From positions 1 through 20,952 of the forward strand of contig MDVS01000133.1 of assembly GCA_001940645.1 (NCBI GenBank): 20,952 nucleotides of DNA, written 5' to 3'. Of the stretch, positions 1 through 7,809 are shown in pieces. The translations under genes were made by a program, and so were the position numbers. Source of the DNA: Candidatus Heimdallarchaeota archaeon LC_3. GTDB taxonomy: Archaea > Asgardarchaeota > Heimdallarchaeia > Hodarchaeales > LC-3. Position 1 is the first letter of the stretch. Every line of letters starts with the position of its first letter. The notes beneath the pieces were generated by a model that saw only the letters and a list, made by a program, of their open reading frames with translations, did not search any database and had not been told where the DNA came from.

Positions 1-70
1 ATAAACATTCTTTCTTAACAAATTCATTTTCAGAAAAAAAGGACATCTTTAAATAATTAATTTATGACCT

Positions 71-137
71 TTTGTTGGATGAATAATTATTTTTTCAACA
101 AATTTACTAAATTATGACCTATTCTTCATCCAACGAA
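71..137. repeat. Inverted repeat, 13-base arms
   Basis: GTTGGATGAA at 74-83 is the exact reverse complement of 125-134. The arms extend to 71-83 and 125-137 with one G-T pair. The 41-base spacer is AT-rich. TTATGACCT also occurs twice as a direct repeat (62-70 and 112-120). The right arm overlaps the end of the coding-like fragment. This may be a remnant of a mobile element end or a transcript-end hairpin. Confidence 0.4.
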
Positions 138-259
138 GCAGAAAAGATAGAAAGACTGAAAAAGGGTGAACCCATTAGAGCAGAGATTAATTCCCAAAGA
201 ATATCTTGCTCACGTTTAGTCAAACAAGAAGAATTTTCAAGCAACGAGAAGAATTTTTC
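119..259 (-). pseudogene. Short coding-like fragment, unidentified
   Basis: A minus-strand frame is open between two stops for about 46 codons. Its middle reads LTKREQDILWELI, which looks like a helix of a DNA-binding or regulatory protein, followed by a hydrophobic stretch and the ending SLDEE. There is no ATG and no clear ribosome site; a TTG could serve as start. The composition looks like protein rather than random AT-rich DNA, so I read it as a gene remnant or a very small gene. The family is not recognised. Confidence 0.25.
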
Positions 260-453
260 CTAAAAAGAACTCGTTATTATCTTTATTTTTCGTCGATATA
301 CACATCGAGTAAAGTTATTTAATTATTTAATTATTCCTTTGAATTTTCTTAAAATATTAAGTAAACTCATCTTTAAATTCGTCTTTTTATAACACAAAGT
401 TATTAATAACAAAAAACAACATTTAATTAGACTTAATTATCAGAGTGGTTGAT

Positions 454-852
454 ATGAAATTAGCAAAAATAACAAGAACTTACTTAATATCTATTTTAAT
501 AGCTACATTCTTTGTAAATATTACTTATGTTTTAGCAGATGGAACACACGATCAAAATACAGAAGATCATATGAATGGAATGATGGGATTTGATATCTTA
601 CCTTCTTATTTCTTTATAATTTTTCTTATAATTCTTGGAGTCATTATTTTATATTTAATAAAACAGAAAAATCAAGGGATTAATAGCGTTTTGGATATAA
701 AAAGACAGAATCAAGATAATCATGAAAATAATAGCAATTTAATTACATATAAAAAAGGCTTTAATGAAATAAACACCTCATTTTGTCAAAATTGCGGAAA
801 TCACGTTGATTTTGATGCCAAATTTTGCGATAATTGTGGAACGAAAATATAA
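454..852 (+). CDS. Membrane-anchored small zinc-ribbon protein
   Basis: The protein has about 132 residues. It begins with a signal-like hydrophobic segment (residues 7-26), then an acidic and His/Met-containing outer stretch (DGTHDQNTEDHMNGMMG), a second membrane helix (about 49-65) and a hydrophilic tail. The tail ends in a treble-clef zinc ribbon of the form CxxCG(x10)CxxCG, with FCQNCG and FCDNCG. This topology would put the ribbon in the cytoplasm. I chose ATG 454 over the in-frame GTG at 445. The function is unknown. The gene at 10023 has the same membrane-plus-ribbon design, and 10861 carries the same ribbon without helices. The gene faces the mer regulator tail to tail. Confidence 0.6.
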   Translation: MKLAKITRTYLISILIATFFVNITYVLADGTHDQNTEDHMNGMMGFDILPSYFFIIFLIILGVIILYLIKQKNQGINSVLDIKRQNQDNHENNSNLITYKKGFNEINTSFCQNCGNHVDFDAKFCDNCGTKI

Positions 853-920
853 AACTCAATATTTCCTAAAAATAACCACTTTTTCTGTTCCTCTTGATGA
901 ATAAAATTAAAAATCCCTCT

Positions 921-939
921 AAATTTATATTATAAATTT
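921..939. repeat. Perfect AT dyad between convergent genes
   Basis: AAATTTATA and TATAAATTT are exact inverted copies separated by one base. The dyad sits between the ends of two convergent genes, where a promoter is not expected. It resembles the ATTTATAT element of the mer promoters. It could be a protein-binding site or a bidirectional transcript end; AT-rich chance is possible. Confidence 0.35.
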
Positions 940-991
940 TACATTTTTAGAAGCATGAAAAATTTCTTCTTCTAGGAGATTTCATAATTTC

Positions 992-1339
992 TTACTGTTT
1001 TACTCTGCAAGAAATATGAGTTTCACAGTTTTCATGAAGAATCAGATAACTATCTACTAATTCAAAAAGTTTTTTTATTAGCTCAGGTTCATGAAGAAAA
1101 TAAATTATTTTTCTTCCATCATTTTCTGATTTGGTACTATTTAATAATCCACAATCTTTTAAACAATGAAGATGATAGGAAATCAATGTTTGTGGTTTAT
1201 CTAATGTTTTAATAAGATTATTTACTGAGGATTCTTTGTGTTCAAGTAAATAATTTAGAATAGAATGCCGAACAGGATCAGAAATCATCGTAAAAAATGC
1301 TATCCGGGCTGAATCAGAAACAATTTCAGTTTTTATCAT
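992..1339 (-). CDS. ArsR/SmtB-family metal-responsive repressor (mer regulator candidate)
   Basis: This is a winged-helix repressor of 115 residues, the usual ArsR size. DPVRHSILNYLL (21-32) is the first helix, and SYHLHCLKDCGLL (54-66) is the recognition helix, matching the family pattern xxHLxxLxxxGL. Cys59 and Cys63 lie in that helix and Cys105 and Cys111 near the C-terminus; together they could form a thiol metal site, as in As/Cd/Hg sensors. The frame extends to a TTG at 1369, but the TATA box at 1375-1386 lies only 6 bases upstream of that codon, so ATG 1339 is the better start. The gene is divergent from the mer genes and probably controls them and itself. Archaeal Hg regulators of this family are known; Hg specificity here is inference from the neighbours. 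Confidence 0.8.
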   Translation of the reverse strand: MIKTEIVSDSARIAFFTMISDPVRHSILNYLLEHKESSVNNLIKTLDKPQTLISYHLHCLKDCGLLNSTKSENDGRKIIYFLHEPELIKKLFELVDSYLILHENCETHISCRVKQ

Positions 1340-1374
1340 ATCTCTCAAATTTCCATAGAAAATCAACAATTGTG

Positions 1375-1386
1375 ATTTATATAAAT
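1375..1386 (-). promoter_or_regulatory. Palindromic TATA box/operator of the ArsR-type gene
   Basis: ATTTATATAAAT is a perfect 12-base palindrome. It is centred about 41 bases before ATG 1339, which places transcription start near 1355. The same core occurs in both promoters of the mer genes, so it may be both TATA box and repressor site. Confidence 0.5.
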
Positions 1387-1557
1387 AACAGATTTTGAAA
1401 ATAATAAAAATGCATTGATAATAAGGATATTACTAAGAACAAACATAGGAAAGTCTTGGATTTATCAATGATAAAACATTTTTAGTCTTAGATGACTCAT
1501 TTTCTACTTTTATTGATTCCAACCGATAGGTCAGATGTTTTATTTTTACTAATTAAA

Positions 1558-1584
1558 ATTTATATAAGTATAAATTTATATTAA
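1558..1584 (+). promoter_or_regulatory. Promoter with duplicated ATTTATAT element
   Basis: ATTTATATAA (1558-1567) and ATTTATATTAA (1574-1584) are direct repeats 16 bases apart. The first copy is about 25-30 bases before the ATG at 1591, so the transcript is probably leaderless. The second copy would lie between TATA box and start site, a good place for a repressor. The same arrangement recurs at 1919-1946. Confidence 0.5.
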
Positions 1585-1590
1585 TTCATA

Positions 1591-1779
1591 ATGAAATTTT
1601 TGGGATTATTAAGCTTATTGATTATTTTAATATGTTCAATAGCGTTTGTAAGCATTTCAGAAATATCAGAATTAACAACTGTATTAATAGGATTGGTATT
1701 AGCTGGTTGTTGTTATGTTTTACCTTTTTTTTTAGCGTTAAGTATTTACTCAAAGAAAAGGGATACTGAATACAATTGA
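1591..1779 (+). CDS. Tiny two-helix membrane protein with vicinal Cys pair (possible Hg carrier)
   Basis: The protein has 62 residues and two membrane helices (about 3-20 and 30-53) joined by a short acidic loop, with a basic tail (SKKR). Cys40-Cys41 lie inside the second helix, followed by Pro45 (GCCYVLP). MerT and MerF mercury transporters also use a vicinal Cys pair in or next to a helix, with Pro close behind. This protein is smaller than MerF (about 80 residues), and I cannot assign it to a family by sequence. Its position between the ArsR-type regulator and MerE/MerA, behind a promoter like that of the merE-merA pair, supports a role in Hg(II) uptake, but this is inference. Confidence 0.55.
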   Translation: MKFLGLLSLLIILICSIAFVSISEISELTTVLIGLVLAGCCYVLPFFLALSIYSKKRDTEYN

Positions 1780-1918
1780 GTTGCTAATCCAAGAATCATA
1801 TATCAACCACCTTTTAAACGAATTTTTTAATTTAGTCGATATCCTTCTTAGAAAGTGTAAGGTGAAATTTCTGCTAAATTAGTTAATTGGAATTTATAAA
1901 AAAGTTTTAAAGAAATAC

Positions 1919-1946
1919 ATTTATATAAAAATAAATTTATATAAAA
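1919..1946 (+). promoter_or_regulatory. Promoter of the MerE-like/MerA pair, duplicated ATTTATATAAAA
   Basis: ATTTATATAAAA occurs at 1919-1930 and again at 1935-1946, 16 bases apart, the same spacing as at 1558/1574. Either copy can act as TATA box. The transcript would have a leader of roughly 30-55 bases before the TTG start at 2004. This is a candidate operator for the divergent ArsR-type repressor. Confidence 0.5.
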
Positions 1947-2003
1947 TAAACCGTAATTAGAAAATGTATAAAAAATTTGAAAACAAAGGAAAGGTAAGAA
2001 TCA

Positions 2004-2375
2004 TTGGTAGAGCTTGAAATTAATAAGCGTCCTGGACAAAACAGAGATGAAAAAACCAATGTTTCGATCGATAAAGCAAGAATTGATTTAAAAGATAAAA
2101 ATCATATCCATAGAAGTTCTTACAATAATTATAGTAATATCACTTTTGCAGTAGAGTTAAATACTTGCCCTTGTCATCTTCCTATAACATTACCAATTCT
2201 TTCTTTAGTTTTCAGTAGATTTTCAATTACATTTTTTAAAATTGATAACTTTGGTGAAATTCTTTTGTTTCTCACTACCGTATTTGTGATTTCTATTCTA
2301 ATTGGATATTTTTTAAAAGGTAGAACAAAGAATTTATCATATAATGATTGTAAAAGTTGTCAACTAACGCAATAA
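2004..2375 (+). CDS. merE: MerE-like mercury transporter with extra Cys-containing tail
   Basis: This small membrane protein carries the MerE signature TCPCHLPI at residues 54-61 (Cys55, Cys57), followed by two hydrophobic segments (about 60-78 and 85-104). MerE proteins, about 78 residues, move Hg(II) and organomercury across the cytoplasmic membrane. This one has 123 residues: a hydrophilic 50-residue N-terminus rich in Lys/Asp and a C-terminal tail with a CxxC pair (DCKSCQ, Cys116 and Cys119), which could hand Hg on to MerA. The start is TTG at 2004, chosen because AAGGAAAGG precedes it and no ATG is available. The stop lies 12 bases before the merA start, so the two are co-transcribed. 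Confidence 0.72.
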   Translation: MVELEINKRPGQNRDEKTNVSIDKARIDLKDKNHIHRSSYNNYSNITFAVELNTCPCHLPITLPILSLVFSRFSITFFKIDNFGEILLFLTTVFVISILIGYFLKGRTKNLSYNDCKSCQLTQ

Positions 2376-2387
2376 GGAGTTATTATC

Positions 2388-3842
2388 ATGGAAGTAATAT
2401 TAAATAAAGAATTTGAATCGTCAATGGATGAATATGACTATGATCTCGTAATCATTGGTGGGGGAGCTGCAGGATTTGCTGCTGCTACTTTTGCTTCAGA
2501 GTTAGGAGCAAAAACTGCCTTGATTAATGGTGGTTTACCTCTTGGAGGAACTTGTATCAATGTTGGCTGTGTTCCAAGCAAAATACTTATTGAAATGTCT
2601 AATTTGTATTATTATAGCCAATTTCCGCAATATGATTCAATAAAAGGAAGGTGTGCATGTATTTCAGAAGCAGATTTTGCTAAATCTGTTGAAGAAAAAA
2701 ATAAAATGGTCGAAATGCTCAGAGAACAGAATTATTTTAAACCTGCTGAAAGTATGCTTAATGTAGAATACTTAATTGGTTTTGCAACTTTTAAATCTGC
2801 CAATAAAATTTCTGTCGGTGAAAAGGCTTATTCAAGCAAATATTTTCTGATTTCTACTGGTTCAAGACCTAACATACCTCTAATAGACGGATTAAATGCA
2901 GTTAAAGTTCTAACTACAAAAGAAGCTCTTAATCTTTCCTATATTCCAAAAAAGCTAGTAGTTATTGGAGCTGGCTTTTCCGGCCTAGAAATAGCTCAAA
3001 TGTTTCATCATTTCGGATCTGAAGTAGTCATGATTGAAAGATTACCTCAAATTGCTGCAAATTTTGAACCAGAGCTTGCCAATGAACTGATACAAGCTTT
3101 AATAGAGGAAGGATTAGATATTAAATTGGAAGCAGAAATTCAGGAGATAACTCAAAAAGACAAGCAAATAAAAATTAGTATGAAAATTAATGGAGAAATA
3201 CAAGAGATAATAGCTAGTGATTTACTAGTTACAACTGGAGTAAAACCTAATATAGAAAAACTAGGATTATTGAATACCAAAATAAAAACAGATAAAAGAG
3301 GGTTTATTATTGTCAATGACTATTTCCAGACTGCGGAGGAAAACATTTATGCAGCTGGAGATGTGGTTGGAAAAATGCCTTTAGAAACTGTAGCAGCAAA
3401 AGAGGGAAATAAAGCAGTAAAAAATATGTTGATTGGTGAAAAAAATATCATTGATTATGATTCTATTCCGTCCGCAATCTTCACAACTCCCCAAGCAGCG
3501 CTAGTGGGCATTGATGAAGAAGAAGTTATGAATCGCTATCAAGCTTGTAGTTGCCGGACAATCACTTATAACAACATCCCCAAAGCCCAAGCTCTGAAAG
3601 AGACTAAAGGTATGATCAAAATGGTTATTCACCCCGAAACAAGACAAATTTTAGGGATTCAAATTGTTGGAAGAAATGCTACAGAAATAATAACCGAAGC
3701 GAGCATTGCAATACATCAAAAAATGACTATTGATGATATTATTGATGTTGTGCATGTATTTCCTACAATGAGTGAAGGAATTAAGCGAGTTGCTCAAGCT
3801 TTTAATCGAGACGTATCAGTTATGGCTTGTTGTGTTGAGTAA
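2388..3842 (+). CDS. merA: Mercuric reductase, short form without N-terminal HMA domain
   Basis: This cytoplasmic flavoprotein disulfide reductase uses NADPH to reduce Hg(II) to volatile Hg(0). IIGGGAAGFAAA (22-33) binds FAD. GGTCINVGC (53-61) holds the redox pair Cys56/Cys61. VVIGAGFSGLE is the NADPH fold and IYAAGDV the second FAD motif. The C-terminus ends ACCVE with vicinal Cys481-Cys482, the pair that delivers Hg to the active site and separates MerA from dihydrolipoamide dehydrogenases. Length (484) fits the catalytic core; the extra NmerA domain is absent. GGAG at 2376-2379 precedes ATG 2388 at good spacing and directly follows the stop of the MerE-like gene, so translation is probably coupled. 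Confidence 0.95.
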   Translation: MEVILNKEFESSMDEYDYDLVIIGGGAAGFAAATFASELGAKTALINGGLPLGGTCINVGCVPSKILIEMSNLYYYSQFPQYDSIKGRCACISEADFAKSVEEKNKMVEMLREQNYFKPAESMLNVEYLIGFATFKSANKISVGEKAYSSKYFLISTGSRPNIPLIDGLNAVKVLTTKEALNLSYIPKKLVVIGAGFSGLEIAQMFHHFGSEVVMIERLPQIAANFEPELANELIQALIEEGLDIKLEAEIQEITQKDKQIKISMKINGEIQEIIASDLLVTTGVKPNIEKLGLLNTKIKTDKRGFIIVNDYFQTAEENIYAAGDVVGKMPLETVAAKEGNKAVKNMLIGEKNIIDYDSIPSAIFTTPQAALVGIDEEEVMNRYQACSCRTITYNNIPKAQALKETKGMIKMVIHPETRQILGIQIVGRNATEIITEASIAIHQKMTIDDIIDVVHVFPTMSEGIKRVAQAFNRDVSVMACCVE

Positions 3843-3872
3843 AATATAAAACATTGGGAAGGTCATAAATTA

Positions 3873-3906
3873 ATTAGATGTTAAACTCCTCCAAAGAACA
3901 TCTAAT
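3873..3906. terminator. Hairpin between convergent merA and ATPase genes
   Basis: ATTAGATGTT (3873-3882) pairs perfectly with AACATCTAAT (3897-3906) across a 14-base loop. It lies in the 112-base gap between two convergent genes. There is no long T-run, so it may stabilise or process both transcript ends rather than act as a classical terminator. Confidence 0.4.
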
Positions 3907-3954
3907 CTGGGAATTGCTAATGAGTAGAAATTTCAAAAAAGTTCTGATGTGAAT

Positions 3955-6420
3955 CTAAAATATCATTTCTGTTATTTCATGACCGTTTTTTTGCACAGTC
4001 TCAAGAATTTGTCCAATCGTAACTTCTTCTTTATGATAGTTGATGACTATTATTTTTGAAAATAAATCCCCCTCAGCTTGTTCAATGCCTGAGACTTGCA
4101 GTAAAGCCTTTTCAAGTATCCCAATACTAGTTTGATTGTCAATAGTTGAGATGGAAAGGGTCATAGAAGTCATTTCAATTTTTTTTAATTCAATTTGATT
4201 ATCCATGTGATTAGGTTTAGAAAAAATTTCCCCAACAAACGAGTTTACAAGAACTGCTGTAACACTCGCAGCCATAGCAATCATAGCAAACACTGGATGA
4301 AGAAGTCCTGTAATTGCTAACGGAATACCGATTCCATTGAACGAAAATGCTAAGACCACGTTTTGTTTAGTTTTAATATAGCTGGTTTTGCCAATTTCGT
4401 ATGCGTCAACTACTTTAGAAATTTCATTGTTAACCAGAATAATATCTGCTGATTCAATCGCTATGTCTGTACCTGTTCCTATAGCAATTCCAACATCAGC
4501 CTGCATTAAAGCAGGAGCATCATTGATACCATCACCCACCATAGCGACTCGGTTTCCATTTTGTTGAAATTTACGAATTCGGTCGGCTTTTTCATCTGGT
4601 AAAACTTCAGAGATCACTCTCTCAATACCAACCTGTTTAGCAATTACTTTTGCAGTCCTCTCGTTATCTCCAGTAATGATTACAAGTTCAAATCCCACAT
4701 TTTTAATCCGTTTAATTCCGTCAATCACACCCGGCCTAATTGTATCAGCAATTCCAATAAATCCAATAAGATCCGAATTTTTTGTTACACCAACAACAGT
4801 TTGTCCTTCCTCTTCAAGTCGATTGATGAATTCCTTTTTCTCATGAAAAGTAATTCCTTCTTGTTCTAGATATCGCGGACTCCCCACTAAAACAATGGTA
4901 TCACTTAGTGTTCCTTTGACTCCAAGTCCTGGTGTGGCTTCAAAGTCAGTGATTTTTTGATTATTAAACGAATAAAATTTGTTTTGAGCGTCCTCTACAA
5001 TAGCATTAGCTAATGGATGTTCGGAGTTATTTTCAATCGCGGCAGCTAAAGAAATTAATGTCTTATCATCATATCCGTCCACAGGAGATATTGTAACTAC
5101 TTTAGGTCTTCCTTCGGTAATAGTCCCAGTTTTATCCAACGCAATAATACGGACATCTTTAAAAACTTGAAATGCTTCTCCTGATCGCATTAAGATTCCT
5201 TGTTGAGCAGCAATCCCTCCACCACGTATCATTGCTAATGGCGTTGCCATACCTAAGGCGCATGGATATCCCATTACCAGAACTGCTAATGTTGCAAAAA
5301 TTGCAGTTTGAAATTGTATCTCTCCGAGTATAATCCAGGCTCCCACAGTCCAGATGAGAAAAGCCAGTAGTGCAGAAAATAAAACTCCTGGAATAAATAT
5401 TTTTAATGCTTTTTCAACAACTTGTAGAATACCTGGTTTCAATGCTCGTGCTTCTTGAATGGAACGAGATATTTGCTGTAGAAAACTGTCTTGGCCTATC
5501 TTGGTTGTTTGTATTATTAAACTACCATATTGATTGATTGAACCTCCAATTACCTCATTATTTTCTGCCTTTATTACAGGCATAGATTCCCCAGTAACTA
5601 GACTTTGATCAACTGTGGATTGTCCTTCAAGAATTAGTCCATCCACAGGTATGGATTCTCCAGGTTTTACTCGTACAAGATCCCCCAATTGTACTTCTTC
5701 CACTGGGATTTCTATTTCATTTCCATTTTTTAAAACTCTTGCAGTGTCAGGTTGTAAATTCATCAATTTTTGGATAGCCTGAGAGCTACTGGTTCTTACA
5801 ACTAATGATACATACCCAGAAAGGATGTGATAGGTGGTGATAAAAATAGCTGCCCCCATAAAATCAGCCATTGGCCAAGGTTGTACAAAAAAACCAATTA
5901 ATCCACCAAACAATCCTCCAAATGCTCCAAATTCCATTAAAACATGTTGATTATATATTCCCCGTCTGAAAGAGGCATAAGCCATTTGAAGAATTGATCT
6001 TCCCACAATAAAAATCATGACTAGAGTGAAAAATACCATTGCGATTGGAATCCAATCTTGTTTAAAATTGAACCATGATAATCCCATTAATACAAGTGCA
6101 AACACACTAATGAAAGCTGCAAAGAATAATTGACGTTGTTGTTCGCGTAACTCCTTTCGGTCATCTTCAAACGATTTCAGCTTATCAGGATCACGTATTT
6201 TATACCCTATACTTTCAATAGTCTCTCTAAGTTTGGAAGGTGTGATTTTTTCTGGATTATACTGAATTAATGTTTCTTCATGAGACAGGCTTACTCCAAT
6301 ATGTGATACTCCATCAAGCCGATGAAAAGCTTTCTGAATGCTTTCAACACAGAAGGAACATTGCATTCCACTGATCTTAAGAAGAAGATTTTCTTTATTT
6401 ACCTCAGAATCATAGATCAC
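3955..6420 (-). CDS. P1B-type heavy-metal ATPase with YPC motif and degenerate C-terminal HMA-like domain
   Basis: This polytopic metal-export ATPase has 821 residues. An N-terminal HMA domain (12-77) has GMQCSFC. The machinery is complete: TGES 276-279, DKTGT with phosphorylated Asp429, the SEHPL motif with His468-Pro469, TGDN near 583 and GDGIND 629-634. The membrane metal site is unusual: the CPC of helix 6 reads YPC (Tyr385-Pro-Cys387), helix 7 has FN (694-695) where Cu pumps have YN, and helix 8 has MAASV (716-720) where they have MxxSS. Substrate choice is therefore uncertain; Cu(I) or another soft metal such as Hg(II) is possible. The last 70 residues look like a second HMA fold without its Cys pair and resemble the C-terminal domain of the next gene upstream (6479-6796). 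The start is GTG; a TATA-like AGAATATAAATG at 6433-6444 suggests a leaderless transcript. Confidence 0.88.
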   Translation of the reverse strand: MIYDSEVNKENLLLKISGMQCSFCVESIQKAFHRLDGVSHIGVSLSHEETLIQYNPEKITPSKLRETIESIGYKIRDPDKLKSFEDDRKELREQQRQLFFAAFISVFALVLMGLSWFNFKQDWIPIAMVFFTLVMIFIVGRSILQMAYASFRRGIYNQHVLMEFGAFGGLFGGLIGFFVQPWPMADFMGAAIFITTYHILSGYVSLVVRTSSSQAIQKLMNLQPDTARVLKNGNEIEIPVEEVQLGDLVRVKPGESIPVDGLILEGQSTVDQSLVTGESMPVIKAENNEVIGGSINQYGSLIIQTTKIGQDSFLQQISRSIQEARALKPGILQVVEKALKIFIPGVLFSALLAFLIWTVGAWIILGEIQFQTAIFATLAVLVMGYPCALGMATPLAMIRGGGIAAQQGILMRSGEAFQVFKDVRIIALDKTGTITEGRPKVVTISPVDGYDDKTLISLAAAIENNSEHPLANAIVEDAQNKFYSFNNQKITDFEATPGLGVKGTLSDTIVLVGSPRYLEQEGITFHEKKEFINRLEEEGQTVVGVTKNSDLIGFIGIADTIRPGVIDGIKRIKNVGFELVIITGDNERTAKVIAKQVGIERVISEVLPDEKADRIRKFQQNGNRVAMVGDGINDAPALMQADVGIAIGTGTDIAIESADIILVNNEISKVVDAYEIGKTSYIKTKQNVVLAFSFNGIGIPLAITGLLHPVFAMIAMAASVTAVLVNSFVGEIFSKPNHMDNQIELKKIEMTSMTLSISTIDNQTSIGILEKALLQVSGIEQAEGDLFSKIIVINYHKEEVTIGQILETVQKNGHEITEMIF

Positions 6421-6478
6421 AATTATTTCACATTTATATTCTAAACACTTTTCTCATCAGGGTATTAAAGCACCTTAA

Positions 6479-6796
6479 TCACACTATTCTTATAGATTTT
6501 AGTTGATGCCCATTCTTAGTAACAGTTTTTTCAATTTGTCCAGTAGTAACTTGATGTTCATCAAAATTAATAGTAATTATTTTTAACTTTGGATTACCTT
6601 CTGCCCTCTCAATTCCTTTAATTTCTAAAAGCGAATTTTTGATATTATCCACACACCCTTGACAATGAATTGTTGGAATACTAAGAATAATTGTTCCTTT
6701 AGCAGAATTCTGTTTATTTATATTTTCTTTTTGTTCTGAAATATGATTCATTATGCTACAAATCCGAAATAAAGTTGTATTTATTGAGTTCGACAA
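6479..6796 (-). CDS. Small HMA-domain metal-binding protein
   Basis: This is a soluble protein of about 105 residues with one ferredoxin-like HMA domain (34-105) carrying HCQGC (Cys45, Cys48), the usual Cu(I)/Hg(II)-binding pair of metallochaperones. The part after the metal loop (GIERAEGN ... GQIEKTVTKNGHQ) is clearly related to the C-terminus of the downstream ATPase (GIEQAEGD ... GQILETVQKNGHE), so one arose from the other by duplication. Its likely role is to carry metal to or from that ATPase, 58 bases downstream on the same strand. The start is uncertain: TTG 6796 fits a TATA-like CATTATAATA near 6820-6829, and ATG 6751 would remove 15 N-terminal residues. Confidence 0.75.
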   Translation of the reverse strand: MSNSINTTLFRICSIMNHISEQKENINKQNSAKGTIILSIPTIHCQGCVDNIKNSLLEIKGIERAEGNPKLKIITINFDEHQVTTGQIEKTVTKNGHQLKSIRIV

Positions 6797-6984
6797 TCAA
6801 TGTAAATTGAATATTTAGTATTATAATGTGTTAATTTAAATATAATAGGTAATCCATAAAACAGTTGTTACTTTCCGGACACGGGCAATTAAGTTTTATT
6901 TCAACATTAGTTGAATTTCGTATGTATTTTGAATCAAAGTATAAATGTAAGTTTTTTTTCCATTAGAAAAAATAAAGTATTATT

Positions 6985-7018
6985 TGAATTAAAAAATGAA
7001 AAAAAAAATTTTTTTAAC
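6985..7018 (-). terminator. U-rich transcript end after first archaeosortase
   Basis: On the minus strand, about 70-100 bases after the archaeosortase stop, there are T-runs (a run of seven A, then ten T, then CATTTTTT). U-rich runs are the usual archaeal termination signal. The remaining gap to the HMA gene shows no ORF or RNA gene. Confidence 0.4.
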
Positions 7019-7086
7019 ATTCTAAGAAATGGATAGAAAAGCTATTAAGATGAAAATTAATATTTATCTTTGAATTAAGGGAGAAA

Positions 7087-7809
7087 TTATGCTCTAATTA
7101 CAAGTTTATTTTTTAAACTAACCAAGATTTGAAAAAACATATCCATCCAATCAGCAAATGTATCTATTATTGGAACACCCGCTTTTTCTATAACCCAGAC
7201 AAATACTAAAGTACCAACAAAACCTATTGGTTTAGCTAGATCATCATGAGCAAAACTAAACGGTAGTTCTAATGCTCCTACTAGATATAAATGAAACCAG
7301 ATCCTCAATACATTAGCTATAAACAATGTTAAAAAGAATATTATTATAATTTTAAATTTAAATAACAGCTGGGAACGTCCTAGGATTGATTCCATAAATG
7401 TACCGGATTTTTTGATTTTTTGGGGAATAGGGGTAACTAAAATAAGTGAAATTAATATTGCTCCAGCTTGCATACCTGTACATGCTTTTACTATCCAATA
7501 ATCTATATATTCAGAATTTGGAATAGAGACTCCCGGAGTGTTTAATGAAGCTTCTCCCCATTGAGTCCAAGTTGGACTAATAGGAAAATTTCGAGGAGTA
7601 GATTCTGAAAAAACTCCTGTTAAATTTAATAAGAACACTACTCCATCGCGAGTAATTTGTTCCAATAATAAATATAAAGAATCGAAATAGGGAGCCCAAT
7701 AGATTAATACTGATAGGATAATTGTAATTACCAGACTCGAAATTAAAAATTTGTAAGAAATTTTATTTGTCATTTGTTTATTTTCTGGAACTGGATTCGT
7801 TGTTGACAT
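7087..7809 (-). CDS. Archaeosortase/exosortase-family membrane protease-transpeptidase (copy 1)
   Basis: This polytopic membrane protein has 240 residues. The three conserved family sites are visible: Cys110 in KACTGMQAGA, Arg169 in ANVLRIWFH, and His188 in FAHDDLAKPIGF. In this superfamily the Cys cuts C-terminal sorting tails of secreted proteins and links them to a lipid anchor. The C-terminal block WVIEKAGVPIIDTFADW is almost identical in copy 2 at 12433. It is flanked by HMA genes on both sides; no substrate with a recognisable sorting tail is seen nearby. A TATA-like element on the minus strand (7841-7854) puts the transcript start within a few bases of the ATG. The family assignment is by motif, and the subfamily is not recognised. 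Confidence 0.8.
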   Translation of the reverse strand: MSTTNPVPENKQMTNKISYKFLISSLVITIILSVLIYWAPYFDSLYLLLEQITRDGVVFLLNLTGVFSESTPRNFPISPTWTQWGEASLNTPGVSIPNSEYIDYWIVKACTGMQAGAILISLILVTPIPQKIKKSGTFMESILGRSQLLFKFKIIIIFFLTLFIANVLRIWFHLYLVGALELPFSFAHDDLAKPIGFVGTLVFVWVIEKAGVPIIDTFADWMDMFFQILVSLKNKLVIRA

